From NCBI RefSeq assembly GCF_008831285.2, contig NC_045147.1:4118001-4182000 (forward strand): a stretch of DNA of 64,000 nt, written 5' to 3'. The DNA comes from Nymphaea colorata (lineage: Eukaryota > Streptophyta > Magnoliopsida > Nymphaeales > Nymphaeaceae). Every line of letters begins with the position of its first letter. Position 1 is the stretch's first letter. Below the pieces are notes generated by a model. It saw only the letters and a program-made list of their open reading frames with translations. It searched no databases and had not been told where the DNA came from. Positions 24,182 through 34,894 of the stretch are shown one piece after another. A program made the position numbers and the translations under genes.

Positions 24182-27100
24182 TGTAATACGTGCCAAGAGC
24201 ACTACCAAGAACAGCCAAAGCCGAAGTGAGGCTAACTTTTGGGAGGCATCCGCAAGCGCTAGCGTCAACATTTTAAGTGAGGCTAACGGGCAGCGAAGCA
24301 TAGCAGTGGCGATATGCGTTGAAATCCTTAGGGAAGCTAAGGCGGAGGAGTGCCTTGAGGGTGCCAAGAACCGAAATCATAGTGAGGCTACCATCCTTGT
24401 AGTGATGAGTCATGGACAAAGCGAGGCAGCCAAGGCCGAGCCTAGTGAGTTAGCCGCAAAGGGTATTAACGCCCAAGAACTCCTACACGGTGAAGGTATG
24501 AGGCAGCTAGGTGCGATGAAGGTCAAGAGCCAACTTGAAGAAGGATCCGAACTTAGTAATAGGACGAGTCAACAAGAGGTTCCGATGAGCAGCACCAAGT
24601 CGGTCCAAGGTCAAAGCAAGCTCAACGTGTACATGGTTGAAGATTTCATATGGGACCCGGGAGGACCGCGCCTAGCCATCTTCTACAACAGCCTATGGAC
24701 AACCTAGGCAAGGTGGGCGCAAGTCCAATCACGTGCCAAACACTTGCAAGTAGATTTGGATCACGGGTCAAGCGCCCAAAGCATTTCTAGTTCATGTTCT
24801 TTATTTTTGAAACAATTTACTTGTGTATTGTCTCAAACCGAGACAAGCTAGGAACCGGTTCAGCCCAAGCTATAAATGCTAGAACTGAGTCAATGTACAT
24901 ATGCTTTTCGAAATATTGAATCGAGAGTTTCTCTCTCTTTCTCCCGCGTGAAGTTTCTTTGGCCCCTAGGGTGTGGCTTCTTAGAAGCACTACAACGCAA
25001 ATGCTCTACATCGTGTGAGTAGTATTGTGAGTTCAACTAGAGGGATGGCACTAGAATCTGTCACCGGACGAACCACTAACGAGCAGCCCATCTGACAGTG
25101 CATTCTCTCAGACCACGAGAAAGTTTAGAGGTCAAGGAGTAGGGTACGTGCATAGGAGGAGAGGCGCTCCTGGCTCTGGCGGTGATTTCCAGCCTTGCAC
25201 ATCAACCACCAGCGACAAGTCTTACCCATTATCCTAGGTACTTACGGTAGTTTTGTTGGTTTGCATCTGATCTAGTAGATCAACAAACGAGCGATTAGAG
25301 GAAGATCTGGCGCATTTACTCATCTCTTCGACGAGGTTCTAACACCGGGACTGTCTTTGGTTGGTCGTGGGTTTGACACAGTCATTCATGCCATTTGATT
25401 GATTGATTTTGGGCATTAACATTGGCGAGAGATCAAGGACAACCTAAGGAGAAGAAAGGAGAAGAAGATCAAAGCAAGAAGAAGGTCGCGGTTTTCTGTA
25501 GGAAACCGCAGTAGAGGTGTCTGATTAAAAGGTCATATCCGGCAATCCGTCGAGAGTTAGAGGATGAACCTGGTACCGTTGGAATCATCTAGAAGTCCTC
25601 TACAACATATTCAAATTTGGTGGTGATCGGAGATCCTTTGCATGGTCAAGTCAGTGGCGGAACATATCAAATATCGCCTACTGCAACTCTGCTACAACCA
25701 GCGGCAAATCTGCCCAATCAGAGGCAGTTTTCCGGTGATCTGTCAAGAGCTTAGAGGAGTTCTTGGTACCATTGAAATCATCTCGATGTCCTATACAACA
25801 TACTCAATTTTTGTGGCAATTAGACTCCATTGGTGGACGAACCAATAGCAGAATCATGACTATCTGCACCAGCAATCTTGATGGAATCTGAGCTACATTT
25901 GGTGTCACCGGTCATTATTCTGACCAATTTCAGTCCATACAATGGTTCAGTGAATTATTTCCATTTTACCCATGGATTACAATAATTTCATTATTATTAT
26001 ATCAAAATTATATGAGGGTATTTTGGTCTTAAGGAAAAGGATAACATCGTAAGAGAAGAGGACAAACCTTAGCGCTGCACCTCAGAGTCATCTCTTTCCT
26101 ATTCCATCTCCTATCAAATAGAAAAGGTGGGACTCGTGGCTAGGTCGTGAAGAGCTGCTTAAACTGGCTCACACCAATTGAGGAAGGTGGAGGAACACGT
26201 GGCAGGCCGAGGAGAAAGGTGTCATCTAGAGGGGCAACTAATTTGGGACGATTTTGAATAGAACATGGAGGGTGCGCTACATGTCCCTCGTCCCTAAAGG
26301 CAAGGAGCGCACTTACACAATTCGTCCCTAAAATATTTGGGAAAGTGCTTTATTGCCCTCTACGTTCATTGAACCTAGACTTGGGCGGACAAGGAAGGAG
26401 TCTTGCGCAAGATTAGGTAAGGATCTTGGCCCACACTGAGATAGGAAGGTGATCACGTCCAACTAGGAGATATTCTTGGAAGGAGATCATGAACAACCAG
26501 CGCATTGAATCTAGACGGCACCTAATTTGAAAGGTGAGGAGGAGTCATGCATGCAAGTGGGACTCATCTCTCTTGATGTGTGAACTTGGTGCCATCTTTA
26601 GGAGGAGCTCAAGTCGGCAACTAAGGAAGGGATTGACCTGGCCTAACCGTGACTCATCTAGTCAACCTTCCTTACACGAACCGGGTGGAGTCAAAGCTTG
26701 ACTAGGGGTCTCAACCTAGCCTTGACCAAGAAGGCTCGAACCTACCAAGTCCACCGCCAGACCTATCCTGAAGGAACTGCGTCTGCCAAGCAAGATTGGC
26801 GATTGCATCCCCAAATCGACTTGTTTACATCTTGGGGTTGAACGTGAATCCGGTGAATGCATCTACCTTCTCACATCTCACTGGTTTATCTTGATTGAAT
26901 AGTGATATCTTGCCATCTGATTTAGCAAGGTGTGCATTGGCATGTGGCTGAACTCTCGTGGAGGATCGTTGAATACCAAGGAGTAGCTAAGGCTACGGTG
27001 TTCATCCTTGGTGATAGCTAGAGGAGACCTCGGGCGTGGCCCCGAGAGGTAAAATTCATATCACCTTATAGTAATCAGGGTTGGGCATCTGATTCTAATT

Positions 27101-27549
27101 AGCCTTTGGGCTAAGTCAGCAACCGTGAGTTCCTCTAAAGCTCTCTTTGGCTGAAGACACAATCTCGGGCTGAGAAGACTACCTAAGGGAAATTGATATG
27201 GTTTGCATATGCTTAGACATAATTTAACAGGGTGGTTTGGTGATTGGATGTGATTGCTTGAGTGAGGAGTGCTGAAATGTATTGCTTACATTTGTAATAA
27301 GCCTCACAACCTCTTAGCTTCTTTAGTAGGTTATACTTGGGCAGGGTTAACCTTATATGTAAATTTATCCTATGGGTTAATTTTTAGCTGGGGTTGCTGT
27401 CCAGCAAAGGAGAAATTTGTATAACCCGACTATGAGAAATTTGTATAACCCGACTATTCTTGGTTCTAGTGCGCCTCCCTCCATAGATCTTGAGAGTAGG
27501 TTTGGCCTTCGGCAGCGAAATTTTATCCACTACAAGATTGACCCTAACA
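24182..27549 (+). mobile_element. Element B, 5' LTR (about 3.4 kb)
   Basis: It begins TGTAATACGTGCC and ends GACCCTAACA, two bases before the primer-binding site TGGTATCAG. Its sequence recurs along almost its whole length at 31272-34894, and the pair bounds a 3.7 kb internal region. The U3-like part carries a long open frame (24153-24707 on plus) matched in the other copy. A TATA box with flanking inverted motifs lies near 24871. The two copies differ by many substitutions and indels, so the insertion is old. The left flank is CAAAT; no matching right flank exists because element C abuts the other LTR. Confidence 0.85.
24828..24891 (+). promoter_or_regulatory. LTR promoter of element B
   Basis: TTGTCTCAAACCGAGACAA (24828-24846) is a perfect 7 bp inverted repeat. 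The palindrome GAACCGGTTC (24852-24861), the TATA box TATAAATGCT (24871-24880) and GAACTGAGTC (24882-24891) follow. The same order stands in the 3' LTR near 31960-32021, where GAACCGAGTC replaces GAACTGAGTC. Transcription would start some 25-30 bases after the TATA box. Confidence 0.6.
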
Positions 27550-27550
27550 G

Positions 27551-27990
27551 TTGGTATCAGATCGAGATGGAGATCTAGGTGCAACTTATAGTCAGCCGAA
27601 AATATCATCCGTAGCCAGGCTTTCCAGCAGGTTTTTTTTGGTAGATTCAAGTAGCATTGGTAAAGATATTATACTCTACCGATACCAACTTAATGATTGG
27701 TATCAGAGCAAGATAGAGATCTAGGCGCAGCTTATATTCAACCGAAAATATCAACAACAACCGGGACTTTCCAGCAGGTTTTTTCCAGTAGATTCAATAG
27801 CATTCAGTAGAGATATTGGACTCTACTGGTACTAACTTAACAGTTGGTATCAAAGTGAGATGGAGATCTAGGCACAACTTATATTCAGCTGGACATATCA
27901 GCCGTAACCGAGACTTCCTAACAGGTTTTTTTTGGCAGATTCATGTTGCAATTCGGTAGAGTTATTAGAGCATTGTGGGGGACTCAGACT
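27551..27990 (+). repeat. Three tandem copies of a 146-147 bp primer-binding-site unit
   Basis: TTGGTATCAGA/TTGGTATCAAA starts at 27551, 27697 and 27844, so the periods are 146 and 147 bp. Each unit contains GAGATCTAGG, CAACTTATA/CAGCTTATA, a TTCC(A/T)(G/A)CAGGTTTTTT block and an AGATATT/GAGTTATT segment. The middle copy has TGGTATCAGAGC, the exact sequence complementary to the 3' end of plant initiator tRNA-Met; the first and third have changes in it. Only the first stands directly next to the LTR, where a primer site is normally used. Confidence 0.8.
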
Positions 27991-28526
27991 CATCCTAATT
28001 CAGTTGGAAGTATCAACCATAGCAGGGTTTTCCTGCAGTGGACTTCTAGATTACATCGAGTTATCACTTATATGGCTAAGTAGCAGTCTGCAGAAAACAG
28101 GTCGTTGCAGCCAGCAGAAGAAGAAGGTGAAGTTCCAGAGGTAAACGGTCTCGGATTTCTCTAAAAATTGATAGAGAGACTCATAATTATTGTGGCTTCG
28201 AGGGCATATAGGACACTGGAATTGATTCTCCCAGAAAACTTGGATTTCTGACCTTATATCAGTTCAACAAGCTGGGTGGACAGAATCTGTCTGGAGTGTA
28301 GTCTGCCTGACCGATCGAGGAGTTTCAGTGGGCTAGCCATATCGGATCAACCTGAAATTTTGTGGAGAGTTAGATAAATATTAGATCTTCGTGCTGACCA
28401 AGTTTGAGGTCTGAATTCCATCGTCTAGTACAGTTGTGTTTTAGGCTACCATATGCCTATTGTTACACTTAGAACTGCGGTTATGCACAAGGCATAACCT
28501 TAGGGTGATTGAACCCGAGGTATGTT
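27991..28526 (+). other. Leader (5' untranslated region) of element B
   Basis: Between the primer-site repeats and the first long frame there is no recognisable coding region. Similar text stands in the leaders of C and D, notably around the conserved duplicated GC-rich motif just downstream. Confidence 0.5.
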
Positions 28527-28620
28527 GCCGAGGTGCCATGTGAGCGCGGCAGCTTAGGTCCCACTTTTGGACTTGACTAAGGGTGAGAGGCAGCTACCGA
28601 GGCACCAGGTGGGTGCGGTA
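28527..28620 (+). promoter_or_regulatory. Conserved two-copy GC-rich leader motif (element B)
   Basis: GCCGAGGTGCCATGTGAGCG at 28527 and ACCGAGGCACCAGGTGGGTG at 28596 are variants of one motif, exactly 69 bp apart. The same pair with the same 69 bp spacing occurs in the leaders of C and D. A third partial copy (GGCACCAGGCGGGTGG) lies at 28700. Position between primer site and ORF suggests a role in RNA packaging, dimerisation or translation. Confidence 0.6.
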
Positions 28621-28766
28621 GCAGGCAAACCCATTTCGCCTTTATTGTAGAAGACCAATCTCGGGCTGGCCTAAGTCATTAGACCAGCACACTAACATTG
28701 GCACCAGGCGGGTGGGTTGGTAAAAGTTTGGAGGGTTGCATCTAAAAGCAGCCAAGGCTGATCTAG

Positions 28767-30455
28767 GAGGAGCAGTCCCCACTAGTTCAGTCCATAAAAG
28801 ATTCATTTCAGACCTTAATCCCAATCCAGAACAAAAATTTGAGAACAAAAATATCGGATTGGGAATATCAAGATCCATGGGAGAACTCACCCCATGGATA
28901 CAACTCATACGATGAAAATAAGTGTTATGAGGATGAGAAATACTCCGACGATAACAACTATGGTCAATCATGTGGAGAATAGTATGATGAAAGGGACCAA
29001 GGTTATAGAGAGCAATCCCAAGATGAACGTTCCGAGAGGTCCTACCAATTTAGTTATGGGGCAACTTGGGTCGATCCAACAAGATACCACCCTCAAACCA
29101 CCTATCCCTCATCAAGTTATACAAACAAGAATAGAAGTAATGAGAAGCAAGAGCAATGCCCAAAGCAATATCATGATCCTTATGGTCAAACAGTCCCCAT
29201 TCAAAAGGAAGAAAAAGATCTAGTTTTTGCTATATACGAACAAGGTATACATCAGAAGGACATCCTCTTAATACGTGGAACCGACATGAGAAAAAGACCA
29301 AGAAAAGAGTATTTCATGGCTGGGAGAAGTTCAGATTGTGTCATCGTGTTCAGAAAGCCAAGTGTTCATGCATATCATTTTGAGCTATGCATTGACAAAG
29401 GATACCAGAAGTTTTGGGTGACAAATGTAACATGAAATGGTAGATTGAGTGTCTCCAAAGATAATATTAGTCCACAACAAACTGTATAAATCTACATGGG
29501 AGAAATTTTTTAGGTAGGGGACTCAAGTAAAGAGTGGAAGCTGGAATCGGTATCCCAAACTTCAAACGAAACCCATCTCTCAAAGTCAAACACCAAAATG
29601 GAGCACTTAGAAGTAAGGAGAGATGCCGACTTGTATTTGAAGAATGACCAGCTACCAAGATCCTCAAACACCCCCTCGAAAGTCCCCTCAAGTGAAGCAC
29701 AAAACTCATGGTTGGTAGCTTCGAGATCCCAAAATCCAACAAAGGAGTTACGGTTGGAAAGGAAGAAAGGATGGAATGAGTATTCTCAGATGAAGCAGCA
29801 ATTTGAAGAATTGGAGAAGTCCATTGTCGAATTGGTGAATGAAAAAAGGGCACAAGAGAAACCGATTCCAAAAGGATCAGAAACCCTTAAGAACAGAGAG
29901 AAAGTATTCCAGACTCCCAATGAGTACAAGGAACAAGCCCAATCTAATCCGACCAAACTTAAGCCAGCCAAGAAGAATAAGAGGGCTTTCCATATTTTCA
30001 AAATTAAGACCCAAAAGCCCAAAACAAAGACTCGTTCCCTTGCCAATGAAGGAGCCATGGTTTTCCCTACGTCCTTCAAGAAGGAAGCTCTTATGGATAT
30101 GCCAACACAATGATTTGAAAATATGGAGGGTTACAACCGAGTCTATATGGAACTCGAGTGGCACGAGGTGGCTGAAGAAGACGAGGGTCTTTCTGTGGAG
30201 AGTAAGTTGTCACCTAAGGAGGGTGGGGATATATCTAACCTCAATGAGGAAAGCATAGAACCAACCGGCCTATGCATGGCAACTTGTCACAAGAAGATGG
30301 TTCTCCCTCAAGCGGTTAAGTCGTTGCCCAAGGAGGGTGTACCCGTGGCATATGGAATTGGGCAGACCAATTCTTGGCAGCTTCTAAAGCTGCCATCCCC
30401 ATTCGTACAATTCTACATGAGGAGCCTAACCATGAGCATAATGGAAGCACGGTGA
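28767..30455 (+). pseudogene. Element B ORF: Tyr/Gln-rich region, FHA-like domain, Lys-rich tail
   Basis: One reading frame runs through this interval, interrupted by stops at 28980, 29433, 29487, 29511 and 30111. It begins with a region rich in Tyr, Ser, Gln and Asp (28854-29160). Next comes an FHA-like domain (about 29295-29520): EYFMAGRSSDCVIVF matches the first strands and the GR-S motif, KPSVHAYHFEL the conserved S/H turn, FWVTNVT followed by NGRLSV the later strands. FHA domains bind phosphothreonine peptides. Then follow a predicted coiled coil (QFEELEKSIVELVNEKRAQE) and a Lys-rich tail. No protease, RT or integrase is present. The start codon is unclear. Similar in plan to the ORF of element D; the FHA call rests on motif reading only. 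Confidence 0.6.
30213..30226 (+). promoter_or_regulatory. Internal polypurine-like tract (element B)
   Basis: CCTAAGGAGGGTGG is nearly the same as the tract next to the 3' LTR (TGTAAGGAGGGTGG). A weaker copy (CCAAGGAGGGTGT) lies at 30328-30340. In frame it encodes Pro-Lys-Glu-Gly-Gly. It could act as a second priming site for plus-strand synthesis. Confidence 0.4.
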
Positions 30456-31254
30456 AGAAATAACAAAGCATGATTCATAGCCCACGCCCATTCAATCTTG
30501 AACCACCCCACACCAGCCAAGTGAGTGTACCAACTTGGGGAAAAAGAATTCCTTCTTGATGAAAGGAATGCAACTTATATTGGGTTTTCCTAGGACGACT
30601 TCCACCAATCTCAATGGTCTTATTGACAAGGTCGACATTGAGGATGATAAAGACGCATGTCAAAGAAGAACTTGGATCACTTCCTCTCTACACAGGACGG
30701 CTATTGAGCACCAACGTTTGAACAAAGCATGGGTGCAAGTTCGAATGATCTTTGACCTAGGCAAACATATTCCAAGGATGGATAACCGAAGGAGACTTAA
30801 GTGGCTTCATATGCAACTTAAGTCCCAACTTGGCATAGTCCCAAGGGACTATGGTTTGAAATTTGTCCAAGGAACATATGAAGGAAAGATGGATTAGAGT
30901 GGTGCAGAGGAAGCATGGAAGAAACAAATTGCCATAGGAGATAACTGGCTACCATCATTCTTTACACCCACGACTCAAATTGTGCAAGAAAACAACTTCG
31001 TTGAGCAGCATGTAGTTAGATCTAGACGACTACAATGGCAGGTATATAATCATAGGAAGTCTTGCCCAAACCTAATTTGGGGTGACCACACATGGCCCGA
31101 ACATCTTCGAGGACACCAAGAGTTCTTGCTTGGGTGACTCCCAAGAGATTATGGACCTCACCCGAAGCTTGAATGTTGGGTGGGTCAGTTGATGAATAAG
31201 TGGGCACAATCTACCCTAGAAGATTGTGAAGGATGAGCTTGGGGTCAAACTCAA
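30456..31254 (+). pseudogene. Element B ORF, 3' continuation in another frame
   Basis: A frame at 30535-30897 (120 codons) ends with PRDYGLKFVQGTYEGK; PRDYGL also occurs in the 3' ORF of element D (at 50090-50662), so this was coding in the ancestor. Beyond 30897 the frame decays to short pieces up to the polypurine tract. No known domain is recognisable. Confidence 0.5.
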
Positions 31255-31268
31255 TGTAAGGAGGGTGG
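31255..31268 (+). promoter_or_regulatory. Polypurine tract of element B
   Basis: TGTAAGGAGGGTGG ends three bases before the 3' LTR start TGATATATGCC. It is the expected plus-strand primer position. Confidence 0.7.
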
Positions 31269-31271
31269 AAT

Positions 31272-34200
31272 TGATATATGCCATAGTTGGACTTCGTCGA
31301 GGAATACCTAGAGCACTACCAAGAGCGGCCAAAGCTGAAGCTAACTTTTGAGAGGCAACCACAAGCGCTAACGTCAACATTTTAAGTGAGGCTAATGGGC
31401 AGCGAAGTGTAGTGGCGGCGATGTGCATTGAAATCCTTGGGGAGGCTAAGGCAGAGGAGTGCCTTGAGGGCCCCAAGGACCGAAACCATAGTGAGGGTAC
31501 CATTCTTGTAGCGACGAGTCATGGGCAAGGTGAGACAGCCAAGGTTGAGACTAGTGAGTTAACCGCAAGGGGTATTAACACCCAAGAACTCCTACATGGC
31601 GAAGGTATGAAGCAGCTAGGTGCGATGAAGGTCAAAAGCCAACTTGAAGAAGGATCCAAACTTAGCAAGAGGATGAGTGCACAAGAGGATCCGATGAGCA
31701 GCACCAAGTCGGTCCAAGGTCAAAGCAAGCTCAACGTGTACATGGTTGAAGATTTCATATGGGACCCGGGAGGACCGTGCCTAGCCATCTTCTACAACAG
31801 CCTAGGGACAACCTAGGCAAGGTGGGCGCATGCCCAATCATGTGCCAAACACTGGTCAGCAGATTTGGATCACGGGACAAGTGCCGAAAGCATTTCTAGT
31901 TCCTGTTCTTTGTTTTTGAAACACTTTACTTGTGCATTGTTTTGATTTGCTTTTGCATCGTCTCAAACCGAGACAAGATAGGAACTGGTTCAGCCCAAGC
32001 TATAAATGCTGGAACCGAGTCAATATACATATGATTTTTGGAATATTGAATCGAGAGTTTCTCTCTCTTTCTCCCGCGTGGAGTTTCTTTGGCCCCTAGG
32101 GCGTGGCTTCTTAGAAGCACTACAACCCAAATGCTCTCTATCGTGTGAATAATATTGCAAGTTCAACCAGAGGGACGACACCAAAATCCATCACCAGATG
32201 AACCAACAATGAACAGTCCATCCGATGGTGCATTATCTCTGACCACAGGAGAGTTTAGAGGCCAAGGAGTAGGGAACGTGCGTAGGAGGAATGGCATCCA
32301 TGGCTTTGGTAGTGATTTTCAGCCTTGCACATCGACTACCGACAACAAATCTACAAGATAAGTACCGATTCACTTAGGTACTTACGATAGTTTTGTTGGT
32401 TTGCTTCCGATCTAATAGATCAATGCAAGAATCAACCTAAGTATCCGGGAGAGATCTCGCCTAAATTAGGTTGAATCAAGTGGTATCGATCTAGATTGAA
32501 GGTTGAACCAGACGAGCGATTAGAGGAAGATCCGACGCATTTACTCATCTCTCCGGTGAGGATCTAACACCGGGACTATCTCGAGTTGGTCATGGGTATG
32601 ACACAATCATTCCTGCCATTTGATTGATTGATTTTGGGCATTAACATTGGCATGGAATGAAAGACAACCTAAGGAGAAGAAGATCAGAGCAAGAAGATGA
32701 GCCTACAGAAGGCCATATGTGGTGATCTGTTAGGAGCTAGAAGATGAGCCTAGTACCGTTGGAATTGTTTGGAAGTCGTCTACAACATATTCAAATTTTA
32801 GAGATCGTTTGCATGGTCAAATCAGCAGTGGAACAGATCGAATATCCCCATCGCAACTCTGCTGCGACCAGCCACAGATTTGCCTGATCAGAGGCACTTT
32901 CCTGGTGAGCCGTCAAAAGTTTGGAGGAGTTCTTGGTACCGCTGGAATCATCTCAATGTCCTCTACAACATGCTCATTTTTCATAGCAATCAGACTTTGT
33001 TTGGCAGGTGAACTAGTAGGAGAATCAGGACTATTTGCACTAAACAGAATTCGACTTACATTTGATGCCGCCGATCATTATTCTGACCAACTTCAGTCCA
33101 TACAATGATTCAGTGAATTATTCTCATTTTACCATTGGATTACAATAATTTCATTATTATTATATCAGAATTATACGATGGTATTTTGGTCTTAAGGAGA
33201 GGACAACGCCGTAAGAGAAGAGGACAAACCCTAGCGCGACACCTTGGAGTCATCTCTTTCCTATTCTGTCTCTTATCAAATAGGAAAGGTGGGACTGGTG
33301 GCTAGGTCTTGAGGAGCTGCTTAAACCAGCTCGCACCAATTGAGGAAGGTGGAGGGACACGTGGCAGGCTGAGGAAAAAGGAACCGTCTAGGAGGGGTGA
33401 CTATTTTGGGATGATTTTGAATAGAGCATGGAGCACGCGCCACACATCCCCCGTCCCTAAAGGCAAGGGGCGCCCTTACCCAATTCGTTCCTAAAGAATT
33501 GGGATAGTGCTTTATCGCCCTCTAGGTTCATTGAACCTAAACGGCCTTGAATACGGAAGGAGCTGAATAAAGAAGGTGCCGCCACCTAGGTTCATTGAAT
33601 CTAGACGACACCTAACTTGGAAGGTGAGGAAGAGCCATGCGTACAAGTGGGACCCATCACTCTTGACGTGTAAACCATGCAGCCGAATTCGACCCACTCT
33701 TTTGGAAGGAAGATCAATGAGCCAAATCGGGGAGGACTACTTGCCCATTTGGAAGGTGATCTTGGCGTCATCTTGGGAGGAGCCCTAATCGAAAAGAGGA
33801 AGAAAGGGAAGGTATTGCCAGCTAAGAGGAGATCTCGCTCAATTCGAAAGGTGACCCTCGTTACCTAAGTGGAAGGACTTTGATTGGAGGAATCTTGGCC
33901 CATGCCAAGATTGGAAGGAGAGCTTGTGCCATGATTGGATGGAAGGCTAGACCTAGTCAACCTTTCCTAACCCGGTTTGAGTGGAGTCAACATGGTCAAC
34001 ATAACCAAAGAAGCTTGGACAAAGATAATTAGTCAGCTTTGACCAAGTTGGACGTGGACCAGTGGCCAGATCAAGGAGGCGTGGACCCACCTACATGCGT
34101 GGATCTTGAAGGCTCAAACCTACCTAGCCTAGCACCATACCTACCTTGAAGGAACCACGTCCACCAAGCGATATTGGCGATTGCTTCCCCCAACTCTCTT

Positions 34201-34894
34201 TTGCAACTTGGGGTCAACTAGGGTTCAGGTGAATGCATCTACTTTAGTACTCATGCTTGTTATACTTGATTGAATGATGATTCTTTGTCACTTGACTTAG
34301 CAAGGTGTAAGGAGCGTGTTGCTGGACATATCTCGGTGGCTCGTAGAATACCAAGGAGTAGTTAAGGTTGTTGGATTTCATCCTTGGTGTTAGCTAGAGG
34401 AGTCCTCGGGCATGGCTCCAAGAGGTAAAATTCTAATCACTCTATAGTAATTGGGGTTGGGCGTGTGATTGTAACCAGCCTTTGGGCTGAGTTAGCAACC
34501 GTGGGTTTTTCTAAGACTCTCTTTGGCCGAAGACACAATCGTGTGTTGAAAAGACCACCTAAGAGAAATGGGTATGGTTTGCGTACGCTTAGGCATGGTT
34601 TGACAGAGTGGTTTGTGAATGTGAATTCTTGATTGAGTGAGGAGTGCTATTCATGTATCGCAAATGTTTGTAAAAGCCTCACATCCTCTTAGTTTCTGTA
34701 GTAGGTTATACTTGGGCATGGTTAACCTCACTTGTAAATCTGTCCTACGGTTATCATTTAAGCTAAGGTTGCTATCCAGCAGGGAAAAAATTGTAGAAAT
34801 CTAATTAAGTTGGTTCTAGTGTGCCTCCCTCCAAGGATTTTGGGAGTAGGATCGGGCTTTGGCGGTGAAATTTTTACCGCTACAAGACTGACCC
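31272..34894 (+). mobile_element. Element B, 3' LTR, lacking its last five bases
   Basis: It begins TGATATATGCC and follows the 5' LTR closely, including the U3 frame (31412-31816), the TATA region near 32001 and the 3' end module. It ends ...GACTGACCC where the 5' LTR reads GATTGACCCTAACA; the terminal TAACA is absent and the LTR of element C begins at the next base. Internal indels make it about 250 bp longer than the 5' copy. Confidence 0.85.

Noticed and set aside
24182-34894. Segmental duplication instead of LTR pair
   Set aside because: The 3.4-3.6 kb repeats have TG starts, a primer site after the first and a polypurine tract before the second, which a plain duplication would not.
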